64,000 nt of DNA, taken from NCBI RefSeq assembly GCF_001423295.1, contig NZ_LMNG01000003.1, positions 65,664 through 129,663 on the forward strand. Reading direction: 5' to 3'. This DNA comes from Methylobacterium sp. Leaf112. GTDB lineage: Bacteria; Pseudomonadota; Alphaproteobacteria; Rhizobiales; Beijerinckiaceae. The position numbers and the translations under genes were made by a program. The notes below the pieces were generated by a model, which was given only the letters and a program-made list of their open reading frames with translations, did no database searches and was not told the DNA's origin. This document shows, in pieces, positions 35,901 through 45,095 of the stretch. How positions within the stretch are numbered: position 1 is the first letter of the stretch; every line of letters starts with the position of its first letter.

Positions 35901-36778
35901 GCGCCAACCAGGCCGACTTCCCGATCACGGTGATGGCGCGCACCCTCGGCGTGTCGAAGGCCGGGTACTATGCCTGGGCCGGCCGGCAGCCCTCGGCGCG
36001 ACGCGTGGCGGACGCTGCCCTGCTGAAGCGGATCCGCACTGTCCATCTCGGCTCGCACGAGACCTATGGCGCGCCGCGCGTCCACGCCGACCTGCGCGAG
36101 CAGGGCGAGCGGCATTCCCGCAAACGCATTGCCCGGCTGATGCGCGAGGCCGGCCTCGTCGGGGCCAGCCATCGGCGCGGTGGCTCTGTTACGACGCGGC
36201 GGGACCAGGAGGCGCGTCCGGCTCCCGACCTCGTCGACCGCAACTTCGCCGCCGCCGCCCCGAACCAGCTCTGGGTGGCGGATATCACCTACGTGCCGAC
36301 TGCTGCCGGCTTCCTCTACCTCGCCGTCGTGCTCGACGCCTTCAGCCGCCGGATCGTCGGTTGGGCGATGGCCAACCACCTCCGGTCGGAACTCGTCCTG
36401 GACGCCCTGGAGATGGCCGTCACCCAGCGCAGGCCCCGCGACGTGATCCATCATTCGGACCAGGGGTCACAATACACGTCGCTAGCCTTCGGCAGCCGCT
36501 GTCAGGAGGCGGGCGTGCGACCCTCAATGGGCTCGGTCGGCGATGCCTACGACAACGCCATGGCTGAAAGCTTCTTCTCGACCCTCGAATGCGAACTGCT
36601 CGCCCGCCGTCGCTTCCGCTCACAGGCCGAGGCACGGATGGCCTGCTTCAGCTACATCGAGGGCTTCTACAATCCGCTGCGACGGCACTCGGCGCTCGGA
36701 TACCGCTCGCCCGTCGTCTACGAGCAGGAAACCCAGCCGGACCCGTTACCCGAGCCCCTGTTCAGCCAAGCCCCCTAA
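35897..36778 (+). CDS. IS3-family transposase OrfB (DDE integrase)
   Basis: A 293-residue catalytic subunit: an HTH_21 region (KRIRTVHLGSHETYGAPRVHADL) and an rve integrase core with the DDE residues in WVADITYV, HHSDQGSQYTS and AMAESFFSTLECE. The C-terminal RRHSALGYRSPVVYE is typical. No internal stops, so it looks active. Confidence 0.97.
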   Translation: MSANQADFPITVMARTLGVSKAGYYAWAGRQPSARRVADAALLKRIRTVHLGSHETYGAPRVHADLREQGERHSRKRIARLMREAGLVGASHRRGGSVTTRRDQEARPAPDLVDRNFAAAAPNQLWVADITYVPTAAGFLYLAVVLDAFSRRIVGWAMANHLRSELVLDALEMAVTQRRPRDVIHHSDQGSQYTSLAFGSRCQEAGVRPSMGSVGDAYDNAMAESFFSTLECELLARRRFRSQAEARMACFSYIEGFYNPLRRHSALGYRSPVVYEQETQPDPLPEPLFSQAP

Positions 36779-36804
36779 CCGTCCACAGAAACGGGGCAAT
36801 CCCA

Positions 36805-36856
36805 ACCGAGGGATCGCAATCTCATTCTTGGCATCTGCTTGCAGCATTGCCGTCAT
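36805..36856 (-). pseudogene. Gene truncated by IS3 after about 17 codons
   Basis: An ATG at 36856 overlaps the tehA stop as ATGA, the coupling style of this genome, and reads MTAMLQADAKNEIAIPR before running into the IS3 right end at 36804. The rest of the gene is not found on the other side of the element. It looks like the third gene of a mocR-tehA operon destroyed by insertion and deletion. Too short to assign a family. Confidence 0.5.
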
Positions 36857-37871
36857 GATCGACTGTCCGGAAACAACTTGCCTTGATGCAGTAGAACGAC
36901 GGTCCTGATCGCGGTCCAGCCAATGAAAAGATTGGCGACGATGAACAGCGGGATGGCGAGGCTGCCGTTCGGCCCCTCCAGCCCCCGCTCCGTCAGGCGC
37001 AACGAGGCAAGCGGAAGGGCCGATACACCGAAGGTAAGGCCCAGGCTGCCGGCGAGAACGGCTGCATCCGCAGCCAAGGAACGAGCCGAACCATGACGAG
37101 AGCCTGAAACAGGGCATACCCGAACAGGATCTGCGCCAGCCGGTCCGGCGGCCCGTCGGTGACGGCGAGGTAGGCTACGCAGGCGACCGCCGGCGGCGCG
37201 AGGTGCAGCCCGAGTGAGGCCCGCAACGGCACGGGAAGGGTCCTCAGGATCATCCGATTCAGGACGACGGACTCCAGCGTCAGCCAGGACAGGAGACCGG
37301 TCCCGAAATAGAGCAGGCCCAGGTCCTTCATCCCGAACGTTGCGCACGTGATGGCCGCGACGAAGCCACCGCCGACCGTTGGCATGTAGAGGATCGGCGT
37401 CGTTGCATCGAAGCGACGGTCGCCCATCCAGAGGGTGCCTGCGCCCCAAGCGGCAAAAAGGGTCACTCCGACGAGGCCCACCAGGGCCATCACCCATGCG
37501 GTGCCCGGCCAATGGGGCGCGAGGCCGACACTTGCGATCATGGTGGCGACGGGTGCCAACGAGGCGAAGAACGAGGACGTCGGGTCGCGCGCCTCGGTCA
37601 GGACGGCATCCCGGTCGTTCAGCCACCGAGCGGCGTAGAGCGCCATCCAGGTCGCCCAAACCGTCACGCCACATACGGAAACGGCTTCCCCGACCCACCC
37701 AGGAGCCAGTCCGAGCCGAGCGGCGGTGCGCCACCCATTGCCCAAGCCACAGAGTCCCAGGACCATACCGAAGAAGGTTGCCGGGACCCGCGCTCGCGGC
37801 AACCACGCGAACCGACCCGGTCGAGCGGCCGGACATTCCGGGTCTGTGGAGACGCCCCCCACGTCAGGCAA
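36853..37871 (-). pseudogene. tehA: TehA/SLAC1-type tellurite-resistance transporter, frameshifted
   Basis: The frame from ATG 37871 gives a SLAC1/TehA-like membrane protein (RVPATFFGMVLGLCGLGNGW ... VGGGFVAAITCATFGMKDLGLLYFGTGLLSWLTLE ... LRMQPFSPAAWAL), then ends early as PSVYRPFRLPRCA. In the next frame the expected tail continues: TFGVSALPLASLRLTERGLE ... LFIVANLFIGWTAIRTVVLL, ending at 36853. One missing base near 37034 explains it. Members export or conduct small anions. The gene starts 1 bp past the MocR stop, so it is in that regulator's operon. A sequencing error is the main alternative to true loss. Confidence 0.8.
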
Positions 37872-37872
37872 G

Positions 37873-39261
37873 TCAGACGACCGTGGAGATCGCCCCTGGC
37901 GGATGCGCCAGGAGCGTCGCCAGCAGGCTCAGTCCGTATCGCAGGGTCTCGGCGTCGGGGGCGGCACCCAGGGAAACACGGATGGCCTCGGGCGCGGGTC
38001 CGACCGCGAAGGCATCGCTCAGGATCACCGACAACCCGAGTTGACGTGCATGGGCCCCGAACTCGCCTCGTCTCCAGGGCTCCGGGAGCCGAAGCCAAAG
38101 GTGATGCCCGCAGGGATGCGCCGTGACGTCCAGGCCCTCAAGGACCTCTCGCGCCACCGCCTGCCGGAGGCCGTTCTCCTGCCGGATGGCGGCGATAATC
38201 GCATCCAGGTCGCCGTTGGCGATCCACTGCGAGGCGAGGGCGGCCGTGAGCGGGGACGCCATCATGTTGATGGCACGCAGCTCGGCGGCGAGCCGTACCG
38301 CCTCATTGGTCCCCGGTACCGCGACATAGGCGATGCGCAGACCCGGGCTGACGCACTTCGAGAGCGTCGCGATGTGCCAGGTGATGTCGCCGGCAAGGGC
38401 GGCGATGGGCGCCGGAGCCTCGGGCGGGAGCGCGCCGTAGGCGTCGTCCTCGATGATTGCGACACGGTACGAACGCGCAATCTCGGCGATCCGCTCGCGC
38501 CGCGCCATCGGCAGCGTCGCGGTGGTCGGATTGTCGAGCGTCGGCACGAGGTAGAGGGCCCGCGGACGCTCGGTCTTGCAGCTTTCCAGGAACGCTTCCG
38601 GGTCGAGTCCCTCCGCGTCGCAGGCCACCGGAACGAGACGAACGCCCCGTCGCTCCGCGGCCATACGCAGGCCCGGGTAGGTCAGGGCCGGGACGCAGAG
38701 GGCGTCGCCGGGCTTGAGGACCGCGGCCAGGACCGCGGAAAGGACCACTTGGGCGCCTCCCCCCACCAGGACGCGCTGCGTCGGAAGCGGCCCGAGCCGG
38801 CGGCCGAGCCACTGCCCCGCCGCAACCCGGTCCGCCATGTTCCCGGCGCTGTCCTGATACTGCATCCGGTCGAGGAAGCCCGGCGAGCCGGCCAGGCGCG
38901 AGAGACCTGCTTCCATACGCTCGGCCAGATGCGCCGCAACCGGCTGGGGCGGCATGTTCATGCTGAAGTCGACGCTCCCGGACGGGTCCGCTTGGCGCAT
39001 CTCGACGGTCGATGGCGCGGAACCGCGAACGAAGCTGCCCCTTCCGGTGTTGGCATCAATCAAGCCGGTCCTGCGGGCCTCGTTGAAGGCGCGCGTGACC
39101 GTAGTGAGATCGACGTTGAGGTGCTTGGCCAGGGTACGTTGCGGTGGCAAGCGCACGCCCGGAGGGAGCCGCCCGGCGCGGATGTCCTCAGCCAATGCCT
39201 TGACAATGGCCAGGTACTTGGGGCCTGCGTCTCCGGTGATTGTAGGGTTCCAGGATTCCAT
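37873..39261 (-). CDS. MocR-type regulator (GntR HTH + aminotransferase fold), copy 1
   Basis: A 462-residue protein from ATG 39261. The N-terminal GntR winged helix reads YLAIVKALAEDIRAGRLPPG, LPPQRTLAKHLNVDLTTVTRAFNEARR and GRGSFVRG; from about residue 100 it is a class I aminotransferase fold with LVPTLDNPTTATLP and the PLP-lysine region HIATLSKCVSPGLRIAYV. MocR proteins sense PLP or amino-compound ligands and control neighbouring genes. It is divergent from the DUF983-hemA-cioAB genes and followed by tehA 1 bp downstream. Confidence 0.93.
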   Translation of the reverse strand: MESWNPTITGDAGPKYLAIVKALAEDIRAGRLPPGVRLPPQRTLAKHLNVDLTTVTRAFNEARRTGLIDANTGRGSFVRGSAPSTVEMRQADPSGSVDFSMNMPPQPVAAHLAERMEAGLSRLAGSPGFLDRMQYQDSAGNMADRVAAGQWLGRRLGPLPTQRVLVGGGAQVVLSAVLAAVLKPGDALCVPALTYPGLRMAAERRGVRLVPVACDAEGLDPEAFLESCKTERPRALYLVPTLDNPTTATLPMARRERIAEIARSYRVAIIEDDAYGALPPEAPAPIAALAGDITWHIATLSKCVSPGLRIAYVAVPGTNEAVRLAAELRAINMMASPLTAALASQWIANGDLDAIIAAIRQENGLRQAVAREVLEGLDVTAHPCGHHLWLRLPEPWRRGEFGAHARQLGLSVILSDAFAVGPAPEAIRVSLGAAPDAETLRYGLSLLATLLAHPPGAISTVV

Positions 39262-39284
39262 CGTTGACCCCTGTTCTCGCGATA

Positions 39285-39396
39285 GTGTATGCATACACAC
39301 AACATACAGGCAAAGCGAGACGCGCTTCTGTCTGGGAAAGCGCCTTCGGAGCAGCCTTCTTCCGTCGCGAGTGTATGGATACCTAAGCCATACATT
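39285..39396. promoter_or_regulatory. Divergent control region with GTATG(G/C) palindromes
   Basis: Between the MocR start (39261) and the DUF983 start (39459) are a perfect 14-bp palindrome GTGTATGCATACAC (39285-39298), a nearby CATAC, and a second site GTGTATGGATAC (39371-39382) followed 6 bp later by CATACA. The spacing and shared half-site suggest operator sites for the MocR regulator, acting on both directions. Confidence 0.6.
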
Positions 39397-39458
39397 ACTG
39401 GCGTGCAAGGCGTACCTCCATACCGCCGGACACAACGAGCGGTTCAGGGAGTTGAGTG

Positions 39459-39863
39459 ATGCAAGGAACGACCGATCAATCCCTCCTGTCAGTGGGCCTG
39501 CGGTGCCGTTGCCCGCGCTGCGGCGAGGGACGTCTGTTCGACGGCTTCATTACCCTGAAGCCTCACTGCGAAGCCTGCGGCCTGGACTACGGGTTCGCCG
39601 ATCCGGCAGACGGTCCCGCCTTCTTCATCATGATGACGATGGCCTTTCCGGTGACCGCATTCGGCATCTGGCTGGAGCTCGCCTATGACCCGCCGCTCTG
39701 GATCCATGCGGTCTTGACGCTTCCGCTGCTGCTGCTGGCCTGCGTGCCAGTAATCCGGCCGCTGAAGGGGCTCTTCATCGCCAGCCAGTACATCAACAAG
39801 GCCGAGGAAGGACGTTTCGAGGTTCGGAAGGCGCCTGGTGGTCATCCCGTGCCCAGGGACTGA
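39459..39863 (+). CDS. DUF983 family protein
   Basis: A 134-residue protein from ATG 39459 (a GTG just before is possible). A zinc-ribbon-like N terminus (GLRCRCPRCGEGRLFDGFITLKPHCEACGLDYG: CPRC and CEAC pairs) precedes two membrane helices (FFIMMTMAFPVTAFGIWLEL; AVLTLPLLLLACVPVIRPL). DUF983 proteins often lie near heme-copper or bd oxidase genes and may help oxidase assembly. It leads the hemA-cioAB set, 100 bp before hemA. Confidence 0.88.
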   Translation: MQGTTDQSLLSVGLRCRCPRCGEGRLFDGFITLKPHCEACGLDYGFADPADGPAFFIMMTMAFPVTAFGIWLELAYDPPLWIHAVLTLPLLLLACVPVIRPLKGLFIASQYINKAEEGRFEVRKAPGGHPVPRD

Positions 39864-39963
39864 TGCCGCTGCTTTTCCGCGCGGCCCGGACGGACGCGCG
39901 CCGGCGGCATGACCCGTCCCTAGGCCTGCCGTAACCTGACATGACGTGACGAGGACCGGGACG

Positions 39964-41190
39964 ATGCTCCCCTATTCCGACCTGTTCGATGCCTCCCTCA
40001 TGAAGCTGCGCGAGGACGGCCGCTACCGGACGTTCATCGAGCTTGAGCGGAACGTCGGTACGTTTCCGACAGCCGTCTGGAGGCACCCCGACGGCAGTCG
40101 CCGCCCTGTCACGGTCTGGTGCAGCAACGACTACCTCGGGATGGGACACAGCCCCGAGGTCCTCGGCGCCATGCACACGGCCCTCGACCGCTACGGCGCC
40201 GGTGCGGGCGGCACCCGCAACATCTCCGGCACGGCCCACGAGCATGTGCTTCTGGAGCGGGATCTGGCCGAACTACACGGTAAGGAGGCCGCCCTCCTGT
40301 TCACCTCGGGCTACGTCTCGAACCTCGCCGCGCTGAGCGTCCTTGGACAGGTGCTGCCCGGCAGCGTGATCCTGTCCGACGCCGGCAACAACAACTCGAT
40401 GATCGAGGGCATCCGTCGCGCGGGGACCGAGAAGGTGATCTTCCCGCATAATGACGTCGGCGCGCTCGACGCGCTGCTATCCCGGTACGATCCCGCCCGA
40501 CCGAAGATCGTTGCCTTCGAGAGCGTCTACAGCATGGATGGCGACGTGGCGCCCATCGCCGAGATCTGCGACGTCGCTGAGCGTCATGGGGCGCTGACCT
40601 ACCTCGACGAGGTGCATGCGGTCGGGATGTACGGCCCGCATGGCGCGGGTATCGCCGAGCGCGAGGGCGTCGCCCATCGCGTCACCCTGATCGAGGCGAC
40701 GCTCGGCAAGGCCTTCGGCGTCATGGGCGGCTACGTCGCCGGGCCGTCCACGGTCGTCGACGTCATCCGCAGCCACGCGGCGGGCTTCATCTTCACGACC
40801 TCGCTGTGCCCGCACCTTGCCGCCGGCGCCCGGGCGGCGGTGCGGCACCTCAAGCACAGCCAGGCGGAGCGGGCGGCGCAACAGCGGAACGCGGCGATCC
40901 TGATGGCGATGCTGCGCAAGGCCGGCCTGCCGGTCCTGCCGAGCCAGAGCCACATCCTGCCGGTGATGGTCGGAGACGCCCACCTCTGCCGGCGGATCAG
41001 CGAGGAGTTGCTGGAGCGCCACGGAATCTACGTGCAGCCGATCAACTATCCGACCGTCCCGCGCGGCGGCGAGCGCCTGCGCATCACCCCGACGCCGCTC
41101 CATACCGAGGGGCACATGCGAGCCCTCGTGGGAGCGCTTGTCGAGGTTCGCTCACGCCTGGGCTGGGGCGATGTCCCGCTGGCTGCCTGA
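39964..41190 (+). CDS. hemA: 5-aminolevulinate synthase
   Basis: A 408-residue PLP enzyme from ATG 39964. ALAS features: [53 protein letters not shown] and the PLP lysine K249 in [17 protein letters not shown], plus [19 protein letters not shown]. It condenses glycine and succinyl-CoA to 5-aminolevulinate, the first step of alphaproteobacterial heme synthesis. Placement directly before a bd-type oxidase suggests a dedicated copy that feeds heme to the oxidase. Confidence 0.96.
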   Translation: MLPYSDLFDASLMKLREDGRYRTFIELERNVGTFPTAVWRHPDGSRRPVTVWCSNDYLGMGHSPEVLGAMHTALDRYGAGAGGTRNISGTAHEHVLLERDLAELHGKEAALLFTSGYVSNLAALSVLGQVLPGSVILSDAGNNNSMIEGIRRAGTEKVIFPHNDVGALDALLSRYDPARPKIVAFESVYSMDGDVAPIAEICDVAERHGALTYLDEVHAVGMYGPHGAGIAEREGVAHRVTLIEATLGKAFGVMGGYVAGPSTVVDVIRSHAAGFIFTTSLCPHLAAGARAAVRHLKHSQAERAAQQRNAAILMAMLRKAGLPVLPSQSHILPVMVGDAHLCRRISEELLERHGIYVQPINYPTVPRGGERLRITPTPLHTEGHMRALVGALVEVRSRLGWGDVPLAA

Positions 41191-41235
41191 CGGCGCCTGC
41201 CCTCCACCCCATTGAGATACGAACAGGTGACCGAC

Positions 41236-42654
41236 ATGCTGGCGAACGTTGACGCCCTGCTGCTCGCGAGATGGCAATTCGGGTTCACGGTGGCGTTCCA
41301 CATCGTGTTCCCGGCCTTCTCCATCGGCTTGGCCAGCTACCTGGCGGTGCTGGAGGGTCTTTGGCTGGCCACCGGCCGCCAGGTGTTCATCGACCTGTTC
41401 CGGTACTGGATCAAGATCTTCGCCATCGCCTTCGCCATGGGCGTGGTCTCCGGCTTGGTGATGTCCTACCAGTTCGGCACGAACTGGTCGGTCTACGCCG
41501 ACAAGACGGGGCCCGTGCTCGGCCCCCTGATGGCCTACGAGGTGCTCTCGGCCTTCTTCCTGGAGGCCGGCTTCCTCGGGGTCATGCTGTTCGGCATGAC
41601 GAAGGTCGGCCCGCGGCTGCACTTCCTCGCGACCCTGATGGTGGCAATCGGAACGTTCTTCTCGGCGTTCTGGATCCTTTCCGTGAACTCCTGGATGCAG
41701 ACGCCCCAGGGTTATGCGGTCAACGCCGCCGGACAATTCGTGCCGGACGACTGGTGGGCCATCGTCTTCAACCCGTCCTTCCCGTATCGCCTCGTCCACA
41801 TGGTCCTGGCCGCCTACCTGACCACCGCCCTCGTGGTCGGCGCGGTCGGTGCTTGGCACCTGCTTCGCGACCGGTCGAACCAGGGCGCGAGGACGATGTT
41901 TTCCATGGCGATGTGGATGCTGGCCATCGTTGCGCCCCTCCAGATCCTGGCCGGCGACGCCCACGGCCTGAACACGCTGGAGCACCAGCCCGCCAAGGTC
42001 ATGGCCATGGAGGGCCACTTCGAGAGCCATCCGGACGGAGCCCCCCTCATCCTGTTCGGCCTGCCCGACCAGGAAGCCGGCGTGGTCCGCTACGCGCTGT
42101 CGGTCCCGAAGCTGTCATCCCTTATCCTGAAGCACGGCCTCAACGAGCCCCTGAAAGGTCTGGACACCGTGCCGCGCCAGAACTGGCCGCCGGTCCCCGT
42201 TGTGTTCTGGTCCTTTCGGGTGATGGTCAGCCTCGGCATGCTGATGCTCCTGCTCGGCGTGGCAAGCCTCGTCGCACGCTACAGGGGCAAGCTCTACGAG
42301 TGGGTGGCCCTCCACCGCTTCGCCCTCGCCATGGGCCCAGCCGGCTTCGTCGCCGTTGTGGCGGGCTGGATCACCACCGAGGTCGGACGCCAGCCCTTCA
42401 CCGTCTACGGGCTCCTGCGCACGGCGGAGTCGGCCTCGCCGCTGTCCGCGCCGGCGGTCGCGACGTCGCTCGTCGCCTTCGTGGTGATCTACTTCGCCGT
42501 TTTCGGCATGGGCATCCTCTACATCCTGCACCTGATGGCGAAGTCGCCGCACCTCGGGGAGCACGGGATCGAGCCCGGGGCTCCGATCCGGACCGCCGGC
42601 ATTACGCCCGCGTCCTCCGTCGACCCCGACAGACACATGCAGCCGGCCGAGTAG
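41236..42654 (+). CDS. cioA: Cytochrome bd-type quinol oxidase subunit I (cyanide-insensitive, short Q-loop)
   Basis: A 472-residue membrane protein from ATG 41236 (a GTG at 41227 is possible). The heme ligands are present: H22 in FHIVFPAFSIG, H188 in YRLVHMVLAAY and M330 in FWSFRVMV. The quinol loop contains GRQPFTVYGLLRT. The protein is about 50 residues shorter than E. coli CydA, as in the short-Q-loop CioA class associated with cyanide-insensitive oxidases. Nine or so membrane helices. It reduces O2 to water with quinol electrons; its partner is encoded 10 bp downstream. Confidence 0.93.
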   Translation: MLANVDALLLARWQFGFTVAFHIVFPAFSIGLASYLAVLEGLWLATGRQVFIDLFRYWIKIFAIAFAMGVVSGLVMSYQFGTNWSVYADKTGPVLGPLMAYEVLSAFFLEAGFLGVMLFGMTKVGPRLHFLATLMVAIGTFFSAFWILSVNSWMQTPQGYAVNAAGQFVPDDWWAIVFNPSFPYRLVHMVLAAYLTTALVVGAVGAWHLLRDRSNQGARTMFSMAMWMLAIVAPLQILAGDAHGLNTLEHQPAKVMAMEGHFESHPDGAPLILFGLPDQEAGVVRYALSVPKLSSLILKHGLNEPLKGLDTVPRQNWPPVPVVFWSFRVMVSLGMLMLLLGVASLVARYRGKLYEWVALHRFALAMGPAGFVAVVAGWITTEVGRQPFTVYGLLRTAESASPLSAPAVATSLVAFVVIYFAVFGMGILYILHLMAKSPHLGEHGIEPGAPIRTAGITPASSVDPDRHMQPAE

Positions 42655-42664
42655 GAAAACCGAC

Positions 42665-43672
42665 ATGCTCGACAATATCGACCTGACGGTGGTCTGGGCC
42701 CTCATTATCGCCTTTGCGGTCTTCGCCTATATCGTGATGGACGGCTTCGACCTCGGCATCGGCATCCTGTTCCCGGCCCTCCGGCCGGGCCCCGAGCGCG
42801 ATACGGCGATGAACTCCATCGCGCCGGTCTGGGACGGCAACGAGACGTGGCTGGTGCTGGGCGGCGGAGGCCTGTTCGCGGTGTTCCCGCTGGCCTACGC
42901 GGTGATCATGCCGGCTCTGTACGCCCCGATCATCGCCATGCTGCTCGGCCTGATCTTCCGTGGCGTCGCCTTCGAGTTCCGCTGGCGCGACCCGCGCCAC
43001 CGGGCCCTCTGGGACGTCGCCTTCACCGGGGGCTCGGTCGTCGCGGCGTTCGCCCAGGGCATGACCCTCGGTGCGCTTTTGCAGGGCATCAAGGTCGAGG
43101 GCCGTGCGTACGCCGGCGGCTGGTGGGATTGGCTGTCGCCGTTCAGCCTGCTCGTCGGTGTCGGCATCGTCTTCGGCTACGCCCTGCTCGGCGCCACCTG
43201 GCTGGTCATGCGGACGGAAGGGAGCCTGCAGGACCGGGCGCGCACCTTCTCGCTGTGGCTCGGTGCGGCAACGGTCACGGTCATCGCCGCCGTCAGCGCG
43301 GCGACGCCCTTCCTGGAAGGCAGGTATTGGGAGCGCTGGTTCGCGATGCCGAACGTGCTCCTCACCGCCCAGGTGCCGCTCCTGGTCGCGGTGGCCTCGT
43401 TCCTATTCTTCCGTTCGCTGCGCAGTGATGCGGACAGAACCCCGTTCCTGCTGGCGCTCGGCCTGTTCCTGCTGTCCTTTGTCGGGTTGGGGATCAGCAT
43501 CTTCCCTGACGTCGTGCCGGGGCGGATCACGATCTGGGACGCCGCGGCACCGCATTCGAGCCAGGTCTTCCTGCTCGTGGGCGCATCGGTCCTGATACCG
43601 ATCATCCTGATCTACACCGCCTATTCGTACTGGGTCTTCCGAGGGAAGGTCGACGCCGTGGGATACCACTGA
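42665..43672 (+). CDS. cioB: Cytochrome bd-type quinol oxidase subunit II
   Basis: A 335-residue subunit: FAYIVMDGFDLGIGILFPAL, WDGNETWLVLGGGGLFAVFPLAYAVI and FRGVAFEFRWRDPRHRALWD are CydB/CioB signatures, with about eight membrane helices. It pairs with CioA to form the oxidase. Its stop overlaps the DUF2474 start (TGATG). Confidence 0.95.
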   Translation: MLDNIDLTVVWALIIAFAVFAYIVMDGFDLGIGILFPALRPGPERDTAMNSIAPVWDGNETWLVLGGGGLFAVFPLAYAVIMPALYAPIIAMLLGLIFRGVAFEFRWRDPRHRALWDVAFTGGSVVAAFAQGMTLGALLQGIKVEGRAYAGGWWDWLSPFSLLVGVGIVFGYALLGATWLVMRTEGSLQDRARTFSLWLGAATVTVIAAVSAATPFLEGRYWERWFAMPNVLLTAQVPLLVAVASFLFFRSLRSDADRTPFLLALGLFLLSFVGLGISIFPDVVPGRITIWDAAAPHSSQVFLLVGASVLIPIILIYTAYSYWVFRGKVDAVGYH

Positions 43673-43809
43673 TGGAAGACGCATCCGCTCACCACGTCCA
43701 AGTTCCGTTGTGGCGTCGGCTCCTGTGGTTCGCCTCCCTTTGGGCCGGCAGCGTCCTGGCACTCGGAATCGTGGCCTGGGCCCTGCGGACCTGGCTCAAG
43801 GCGACCTGA
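43672..43809 (+). CDS. DUF2474 micro-subunit of the bd oxidase
   Basis: A 45-residue frame: a polar start (MEDASAHHVQVPLWRRLLWF) and one membrane helix (ASLWAGSVLALGIVAWAL), ending RTWLKAT. Its start overlaps the cioB stop by one base. DUF2474 proteins are short single-helix products found after cioAB, comparable to CydX of E. coli bd oxidase, which stabilises the heme site. Confidence 0.85.
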   Translation: MEDASAHHVQVPLWRRLLWFASLWAGSVLALGIVAWALRTWLKAT

Positions 43810-44012
43810 CGCACCGAGGAAGGACGATTTTGGCGTCCTGGTCGGCGCCGGCGGGCCTAGACTACTTCCGTGTCTCCGGTGCGACCGAAATCGGCCGTAC
43901 GTTCCCGCCCCAAAAACCCGCCATCCGTCACTTCAAGCCGGAAGAGCCGACTCGGCCGAGCGCGTGCTCGTCCGGCCGCACCTGTCCCGTCCCTCGCGCT
44001 GACAGGCGGTCG

Positions 44013-45095
44013 TCACCCGCTCGCGAGTTCCCGTGTGATGTGCTTCACCGAGGGCGTGACGATGGCCACGAACTGCGCCTCGCGCAGCCGTCGGAAGGGT
44101 TCTGAGCCTTCAAGATAGCCGCGCGCGCCGAACTGGAGCATGGTGGCTTGCGCCGCGTCCAGGGCGAGCCAGGAAATGTCGAGGCGCAGGCGCAGGGTCT
44201 CGCGGAAGGCGCCCGCCGCCGGATCGGCATGGCGTTCGACCGCGTGCACCAGCCGCGTCCACAGGTCGGCCGCCCGCGCGTCGATCCCCTCGGCCCCGAG
44301 GGGGAGCGCCGCGCCGTCGCGGCTGCCTCGGGCATCCGCGCGCATCAGCGCGGCGACGCCACGGGCGAGCCCCAGTCCCATGCCGGCCTGGAGCAGCACG
44401 AAGCCGTTGCGGATGCGGGGGACGAAGGCCGCGGCGTCGGGGGCGATCACGTCGTCGTCAGGCACGAAGGCGTCGCGGACCATCACCGTGTAGGTCCCGG
44501 TGCCCTCAAGCGCCACGAAGCGGGCATTGGCCGCGATGTCGACCCCTTCCTGGCCTGCCGCGAACACGGCCATGACTCGGCGGCCGTCGTCGAGGGCGAA
44601 GATGCTGGCGAAGGGGTGACCGGGGCCGAGATTGGAGACCCAGGGCAAGCGCCCGCGCACCCGGTAGCCGCCCGGCACCCGCCGACCCGTGAGGGCGAGG
44701 GGCTCGATGCCGGCGAACGCCTTCATCGGATTGGACAGCCCGGTGCCGCCGAGGCGTACGCCGCTGGCGATGCCGGACAGATGGCGGTCGCGGGCAGGTG
44801 CGTCGCCGTGGGCGAGGTACCAGACGAGGGCGTCCTGGCACCAGACGCAGAAGGCCGTCGACAGGCAGGCGGACCCCACCAACGCCATCGCTTCCACGGC
44901 CGCGATCAGTCCCTCGGGCGTGCCCGGCGCGTGGTGGGCATAGGCACCAGCTGCGCCGAGGCCGCGCAGTACGCCATCCGGATAGAGCCCCCCGTCGATC
45001 GCACCTACGAGGGGCCCGAGTTCGTCCCGCACGACGCCGGCGACGTCCCTGGGGGCTTCGGGCAGCGCCGCGGGACGAGCAAGGGCCGCGCTCAT
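44013..45095 (-). CDS. Acyl-CoA dehydrogenase-fold flavoprotein (SfnB/DszC-like)
   Basis: A 360-residue protein from ATG 45095. It has the acyl-CoA dehydrogenase fold: helical N terminus, a middle region LTGRRVPGGYRVRGRLPWVSNLGPGHPFASIF and a C-terminal helical domain. Usual catalytic glutamate signatures of true dehydrogenases are not evident, which fits FMN/FADH2-dependent monooxygenases of sulfur or nitrogen compounds (SfnB, DszC, XiaF group). It is the last gene of the ABC-OsmC operon (ATGA overlap with the OsmC gene), so the transported compound is probably its substrate. Confidence 0.72.
   Translation of the reverse strand: MSAALARPAALPEAPRDVAGVVRDELGPLVGAIDGGLYPDGVLRGLGAAGAYAHHAPGTPEGLIAAVEAMALVGSACLSTAFCVWCQDALVWYLAHGDAPARDRHLSGIASGVRLGGTGLSNPMKAFAGIEPLALTGRRVPGGYRVRGRLPWVSNLGPGHPFASIFALDDGRRVMAVFAAGQEGVDIAANARFVALEGTGTYTVMVRDAFVPDDDVIAPDAAAFVPRIRNGFVLLQAGMGLGLARGVAALMRADARGSRDGAALPLGAEGIDARAADLWTRLVHAVERHADPAAGAFRETLRLRLDISWLALDAAQATMLQFGARGYLEGSEPFRRLREAQFVAIVTPSVKHITRELASG

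Larger units (their letters stand above)
35508..36804 (+). mobile_element. Complete IS3-family insertion sequence, 1297 bp
   Basis: Bounded by 24-bp inverted repeats that match at 21 positions (35508-35531 and 36781-36804), both with the outer sequence TGGGATTGCCCCG and inner GTGGAC; the ends are TG...CA as usual for IS3. It contains orfA and orfB in the typical -1 arrangement with an intact DDE transposase. No target-site duplication is visible (GAAG left, ACCG right), which fits deletion or recombination next to the element. Confidence 0.93.

Noticed and set aside
37726..39267. 513-codon plus-strand frame
   Set aside because: Antisense to MocR copy 1.
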